A stretch of DNA of 39,208 bases from Balamuthia mandrillaris. Lineage: Eukaryota > Discosea > Longamoebia > Balamuthiidae. Below are positions 34,558-39,208 of this stretch, piece by piece. Position 1 is the stretch's first letter, and each line of letters begins with the position of its first letter. The DNA is taken from contig JAVKOQ010000431.1 in NCBI GenBank assembly GCA_031835245.1, positions 1 through 39,208 of the forward strand, written 5' to 3'. Under the pieces are notes generated by a model. The model worked only from the letters and a program-made list of their open reading frames with translations. It was not told where the DNA came from and ran no database searches. Made by a program: the position numbers and the translations under genes.

Positions 34558-37500
34558 ATGGTAGAGGTTGGTAGGGTCGTGCCAAGCAGACGACTCTGGA
34601 GAACGGCCATCATCCTTCTGTTTCTCCTTCTGTTGGTGGTGTGCCCCTCCGTGGAAGGCAAACGAAGGAAAAAGCGGGTCAGCACAACCGGCAACCATAC
34701 CCACCATCGCAAAAAAGTTTCATCGGCACCTTCTACGTTCACTCCCGCTTCTGCCTACTCCCCCTCCCCCAACGCTCCCACAGAGATAGTAACCGACCAT
34801 GGAGACCACGTTATCTTCATGTCCACCAGCCCTAAGAGCATCGCCGAGATAGACTCGTTCCTCTCCACAGCAGAGCTGGAGTTTGGCAAGGATCGCCTGG
34901 ACGAGGCCAGCGCCTTGGCAGAAAAGGTGTTGCGAGACCTTTCCTTTATGTGGGGCCAGAAGGACAACTTTCTCTTTGCACACCGCAAGTTGGAGGCCAC
35001 AAAGATGTTGGCCAGAGTCACCTTCAAGAAAAATCAGTTCAAGCAAGCTGCTGTCTTCTTTCAGGAGGCTCTTGAGATCATGCTGGTCCCCAACAGCCTC
35101 CACAGCCAACACGACGTCTTTGTCGTGTACAAGATGCTAGGCGAGGTATCTCTTCCTGTTCTTGTTCATCTCGCTCTCGCGTGCGCGCTCTCTCTCTCTC
35201 ATCCTCAAAGCTAACCCAAAATCAAGTCGCACAGAAGAGCGGGCAACTTGGAAGAAGCATTAGCAGCGTTCCTTGAGGCAGATGCGCTGAACGTCCCTGA
35301 TGCGCCGCTCCTGCACGCCCTCTGCAAAACTCTTCGTGGATTAGACAGACCAGTGGAGGCGCTGCGCTATTGCGAGAGGATAGTGGAGGAAGTTGATCCC
35401 TCCCATTCCAGCGCTTATGCCACGTTGGGACTCATCTATAGGCAGCTAGGCTACATCAACGAAGCTCTAGAGAGCTTGAAGAAGGCCATTATACTTGACC
35501 CATCTGAACCCACTCGATTTTACAATTATGGAAATGCTCTCTCAGGTACATTGTTCTTCTGCCCATTTCCCTCAGTAATAGCATACACGCTAACTTGGTG
35601 ACCTCGAACAGCAATTGATAAGCCACATGAAGCTCTTATGCAATACGAGAAAGCGGAAGAGCTTGGGTTTCCTTCTAGTGTTGGGCTTTACATTAACAAA
35701 GGGACCTGCCTGATGGCAGTTAATGCCGACAAGGCCAGAGAGACCTTCGAGCTGGTTCTTGCTTCGGATCCAAATAACGTATTGGCTCATTTCAATCTGG
35801 CTTCCCTCTTTTCCACTATGAAGCGCGTGGAGGAGGCCATCCACTACTATAAGAGACTGTTGGAGATATTCACAACGCGCATCATGGACTTGATCAAGGC
35901 GGTGGTATCAGTGGAAGACTTATACCGTTATGTGGAGAACCGCAACGATATCTACGAAGAAGTGGCACCTCCATCAAATCCAACAACAGTGGCGAGCACA
36001 CCTCTCAATAGCGAAATAAGCTCAAACAATCAACAGCATCAGGCTATTGCGAGACAGGAGAGCACAGCATTCAAACGATTTAAAGTAAAGGCTGCCCTCT
36101 ATACATTTTTTTCGATTCCACTCGCGCCTACATCTGGCAGGACAACTCTCGTGCTAAACATGACTGGAATTAAGGACAGCCCTTCTGCTGCTGCTCGTAA
36201 TATTCTCTTCGATCTTTCCAAGCTTCAACTCTTTGCCCCGTCTTCCGCCACCACCTCTTCTCTACCAATGTCAGGTCCTACCAACGCGATCTTTCCCTTC
36301 GTTACTGAAAAGGACATGAAGGACATTCTTCTCAATACCCTCACTTCATTCGCATACGGTTCTTTATCGCTTTGCGATTGGGAGCAAGTGGACCATTATC
36401 TCCCACTTTTAATGAAGCTCATTGACAAAGAACTGCCTTCGTTGATGCATAGCGCCGTCGATAACAACGATAACGTGAAGAACAGGGATGATGGAAAGAA
36501 GCCAGAGGTCGGTGGAGACAGCAAAGGGTCGAGAGGACTGGCAGTGAATCCATCAAAGCTGTTGGTCCATTGTTGCGACAAGGATATCAGCCTAACGCCT
36601 ATCAAGCTGCTGCGCATCTATGCGGCTTATTCACATATGATCGTTGGAGATATTGCTCCCATCGTTGCAACCAGCGATAATACCTTGCCCTTTTCTCATT
36701 CACCTAGAAACTTTGCAGGGCACGTTTCAACTCCTTTGTGGATGCTTATTCTTTTCTATTCCTCCCTTTCCCCCTCCGCATTTGTGGCTTACTCTGGGTT
36801 TATAACAGGCACTCTAGAATTCGTTTGGGCTATGTGGCTCCGCCGTTCACGAGGGCAGGAGGAGGTCATGCCCTCTTGGATTTATTCGCATTGCATGACA
36901 GAGAACTGTTTGATGTTCATTGTTTCGTGATCGCGCGAGACATTGACCCTTGGCATGACAAATTCGCCAAAGATTGCGAGCATTTCATCCATCTGCCGGA
37001 CGTTAACTACGTTAACCTCTCCCAAAACATTGCCAGTCACGGTACATTATTTTTTTTTCTCTGCTGATAGTCTTCCTGCCTCGTTAAGGCTTTTCCTCTC
37101 TTCAGGAATCCACATACTTGTTGACTTAATTGGCATAAGCAATGAAAACCGAATACGCAGTCTTGCATTACGACCGGCTCCTCTCCAGGTTGCTTATATG
37201 GGACATCCTCACACCACAGGTGATGCATCTCATACTTATCAACACGTTATCAAACGAAAAGAGGTTAACTGCTCTGTTTTCTTCCCTAATGACAGGTACT
37301 CCATTCGTGGACTACTTAATAGCAGACCAAAGGGTCATTCCGGATCGCTATCAAAGCTATTACTCAGAAAAGATAATCTACCTGCCCGATACGTACTCTT
37401 TCAATAGCCTGAAGAATCATTGGAGCCACCTACCTAGCAGCATCACGCTCAACCGGCATCAGTATGGGCTGCCTGACCGTGCTTTTGTGTTTGCAAACTT

Positions 37501-38437
37501 CAATGATCCTGGTACGTTTCATCAGCCCTTGGTTCTTTTTTGATTCGGTTTATGCTCTTCTCGCTAGCCGTTCTTTAACGATTACTAATCAAAACGATCA
37601 TTACCAGTTGTCCTGTCAAAAGATTTATGGCAATCGTGGATGCAAATACTAAATAGCGTGCCAAAGGGCGTCCTGTGGCTAATGACCAAGAAGAAGACCG
37701 TCATCAACAATCTGAGAGCCGAGGCGGAGATGCATGGCGTCGACAGAAGCAGGATTTATTTTGTACCCGATTTAGAAACCGAGCAGTATTTGGAGGCAAT
37801 CGCTCATGCTGACCTGTGTCTAGACGTATTTCATTCCTCCCATTTTTTTTTTGCTCGTTTTCTTTTCTTTTCCTTTGTTGGAAGTTCTTCTCATTTTGTT
37901 AACGTTGGACTTCTGGTTCCTTTCAAACTCAAGACATGGAAACAAAATGGTCACAACACAGCAAGCGATTTCTTATGGATGGGAGTGCCCGTTTTAACTT
38001 TGGCCAACAAAACAATGGCCACACGAACCACGATGAGCATCTTGCACGCTCTGCCCGCCACCGAATTCATAGCCGCTGACAGCCTCAAATATGAGTTCAT
38101 GGCGGTGAGCTTGGCACGCGAACCTTTGCTCCTCGCCCACAAGCGGGCTTATCTGCTACAACACAGAGGCAAGAGTCCGCTGTTTGACAGTGAAGCACGT
38201 GTCCGACACTTAGAGCAAGGCTATCAGGCCATTTGGCGGCGGTACCATCAAAACTTGCCGCCTGAGCACATCATTCTTGAGGAGGATGATGAGGGAGGAC
38301 CAAAGATACCTGTAACTGACTCCAAAAGTGAATCACCACCCGATGCAGGAGAAGAAGAGGGAAAAGGAGACGACCTGCCTTCTTCGCACGTTCCAGCTGT
38401 GGACTCAGGCAGCCTGGATCACCACGATGAGTTTTGA
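34558..38437 (+). CDS. O-GlcNAc transferase-like (GT41) TPR protein with a signal peptide
   Basis: Eight exons: 34558-35145, 35227-35545, 35612-36737, 36809-37041, 37106-37219, 37296-37511, 37608-37825, 37934-38437 (1,105 aa, phases closed). A hydrophobic N-terminal segment (TAIILLFLLLLVVCPSVEG) followed by KRRKKR looks like a signal peptide. TPR repeats come next (GNLEEALAAFLEADALN, YINEALESLKKAIILDPSEP, VEEAIHYYKRLLE), then a GT41 catalytic region: RIRLGYVAPPF, IHILVDLIGIS, LRPAPLQVAYMGHPHTTG, VDYLIADQRVIP, YSEKIIYLPDTYS, QYGLPDRAFVFANFN, VLWLMTKKK, and QNGHNTASDFLWMGVPVLTL. Typical OGT/SPY enzymes are nucleocytoplasmic, so a secretory form is odd. The GNHPTSH-like and YKIDP-like blocks of classic OGT are diverged, so donor and activity are uncertain. 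The tail is acidic. Confidence 0.85.
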
Positions 38438-38575
38438 TGCCGAACAGAAAAAGAAATAAACACACGAAAAATTTCCAGGAATATTTTTGGCGAAGTAGCA
38501 AAACGAAAAACCAAAGAAGAAAACAACAACACTGTCGTCCAACACAGGTTACTACTGTGCTGGAAAGTAACAAAC

Positions 38576-39208
38576 ATGAGCGACGTGCCGACTTATTCAA
38601 CAGAGTACGCGAAGAGCGGACGATCTACGGTACCTGCCTCCTTTTTTTCTGTCCTGCTGCAGCAGTTTCCGCTTTCATTGCGTTGAAGAGAGTTTACGTT
38701 GTGCCAGCTTCTCATGACCGCTTTATCGTCAACGTAGTGCAAACAATGCTTCCAACGTATCCAAGCCAACACCGAACGAGTGGCCGAGTATGTAGAAGAC
38801 TCTGACTACGGCCATCCCATCTCCCGCTACTATCATGTCGACTGTGTCAAGAACAACCTTGCTTCGGTACTTTTTTTTGATTACTTTTTTTTTTCGTATT
38901 GTTAATCAATATTTATTTTTTGTTTCAGTTTCCGCATTGCCATTTATTCTTGGGAGGAGGAGGCGGCACACCCTCCAAAACTCCTCTGAAATCTGCCAAG
39001 GTGGCCAAAAGCCCTAAGCCTGCTTCCTCCCCAAAGGTCAAAGCCTACAGCCCCACTCTTCAGTCGCAGGTTGTGGTGCCTGTTCCCCAACCCGTACAAC
39101 TGAACGGCTTTGCGTTCCACGTTAATCACACAACTAATGGTTTGCTCCTTCTGTTTCTTCGTCTTTGTTTCTCTGCGTTGTGCTCTTGGCTAAGACTGTT
39201 GTTTCCTG
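38576..39208 (+). CDS. PARP-type zinc-finger protein, 5' part
   Basis: Three exons visible: 38576-38629, 38738-38866, 38929-39139, with a donor at 39140 and the rest beyond the window. The N-terminus STEYAKSGRST-CKQCFQRI...YYHVDC is a PARP-type zinc finger (C-x2-C...H-x2-C), the DNA-break-binding module of PARP1 and DNA ligase III. A Gly5 run and a Lys/Pro/Ser-rich linker follow, and the visible part ends in FAFHVNHTTN. Whether a PARP catalytic domain, a ligase or something else follows cannot be seen. The 138-bp gap from the GT41 gene holds its promoter. Confidence 0.75.

Overview
The window is nuclear DNA from an intron-rich, gene-dense unicellular eukaryote. Almost every gene has several short (about 60-150 nt) GT-AG introns, genes lie 100-700 bp apart on both strands, and the genes include AP-4, GAR1, an AGFG-type ArfGAP, PEX11 and an Sds3-type Sin3/HDAC subunit. 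The gene set and style suggest a free-living amoeba-like protist (perhaps Amoebozoa), but this is an inference from style and not a taxonomic proof.

Layout. 1-2.8 kb: the 5' end of an exosome RRP42-like gene (minus), divergent from a RING + F-box + seven-WD40 protein (plus). 2.9-6.5 kb: PEX11 (minus), a stand-alone D-glutamate cyclase-like protein (plus) and a Cys-rich single-pass membrane protein (plus). 6.5-10.5 kb: a 14-exon beta-adaptin, best fit AP-4 (minus). 10.6-14.1 kb: a seven-transmembrane protein fused to a TKL-type kinase (minus). 14.4-17.3 kb: a METTL21-like methyltransferase and an unrecognised secreted protein (plus). 17.5-18.8 kb: an Sds3/BRMS1-like protein (minus). 19-21.7 kb: an accessory stretch with a prenyltransferase-alpha-like fragment, a basic ORF with a 15-bp minisatellite, and an RHS/Crinkler-type protein tail ending in a SAP domain. 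22.3-29.4 kb: MSH2 (minus), whose last coding exon is split by a 2,531-bp hAT transposon with 21-bp terminal inverted repeats and an exact 8-bp target-site duplication. 29.7-34.1 kb: GAR1, an AGFG-type ArfGAP and a Ser-rich protein (plus). 34.6-39.2 kb: an O-GlcNAc-transferase-like (GT41) protein with a signal peptide, and the start of a PARP-type zinc-finger gene (plus).

Most striking result: the hAT insertion is antisense inside the MSH2 coding exon. Removing the element and one TSD copy restores an open MSH2 C-terminus (42 residues after the insertion codon). With the element present, MSH2 reads 29 codons into the transposon and stops. The transposase frame looks intact, so the insertion is probably recent. 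Other unusual architectures are the 7TM-TKL kinase, the RING-F-box-WD40 protein and the secretory GT41 protein.

A genome-style signal runs through the window: CT/CTT/TTTCTC microsatellites sit inside introns, almost always pyrimidine-rich on the coding strand of the host gene. Exon coordinates come from reading splice sites and phases by eye, and most reading frames close exactly. Uncertain junctions are named in the entries.
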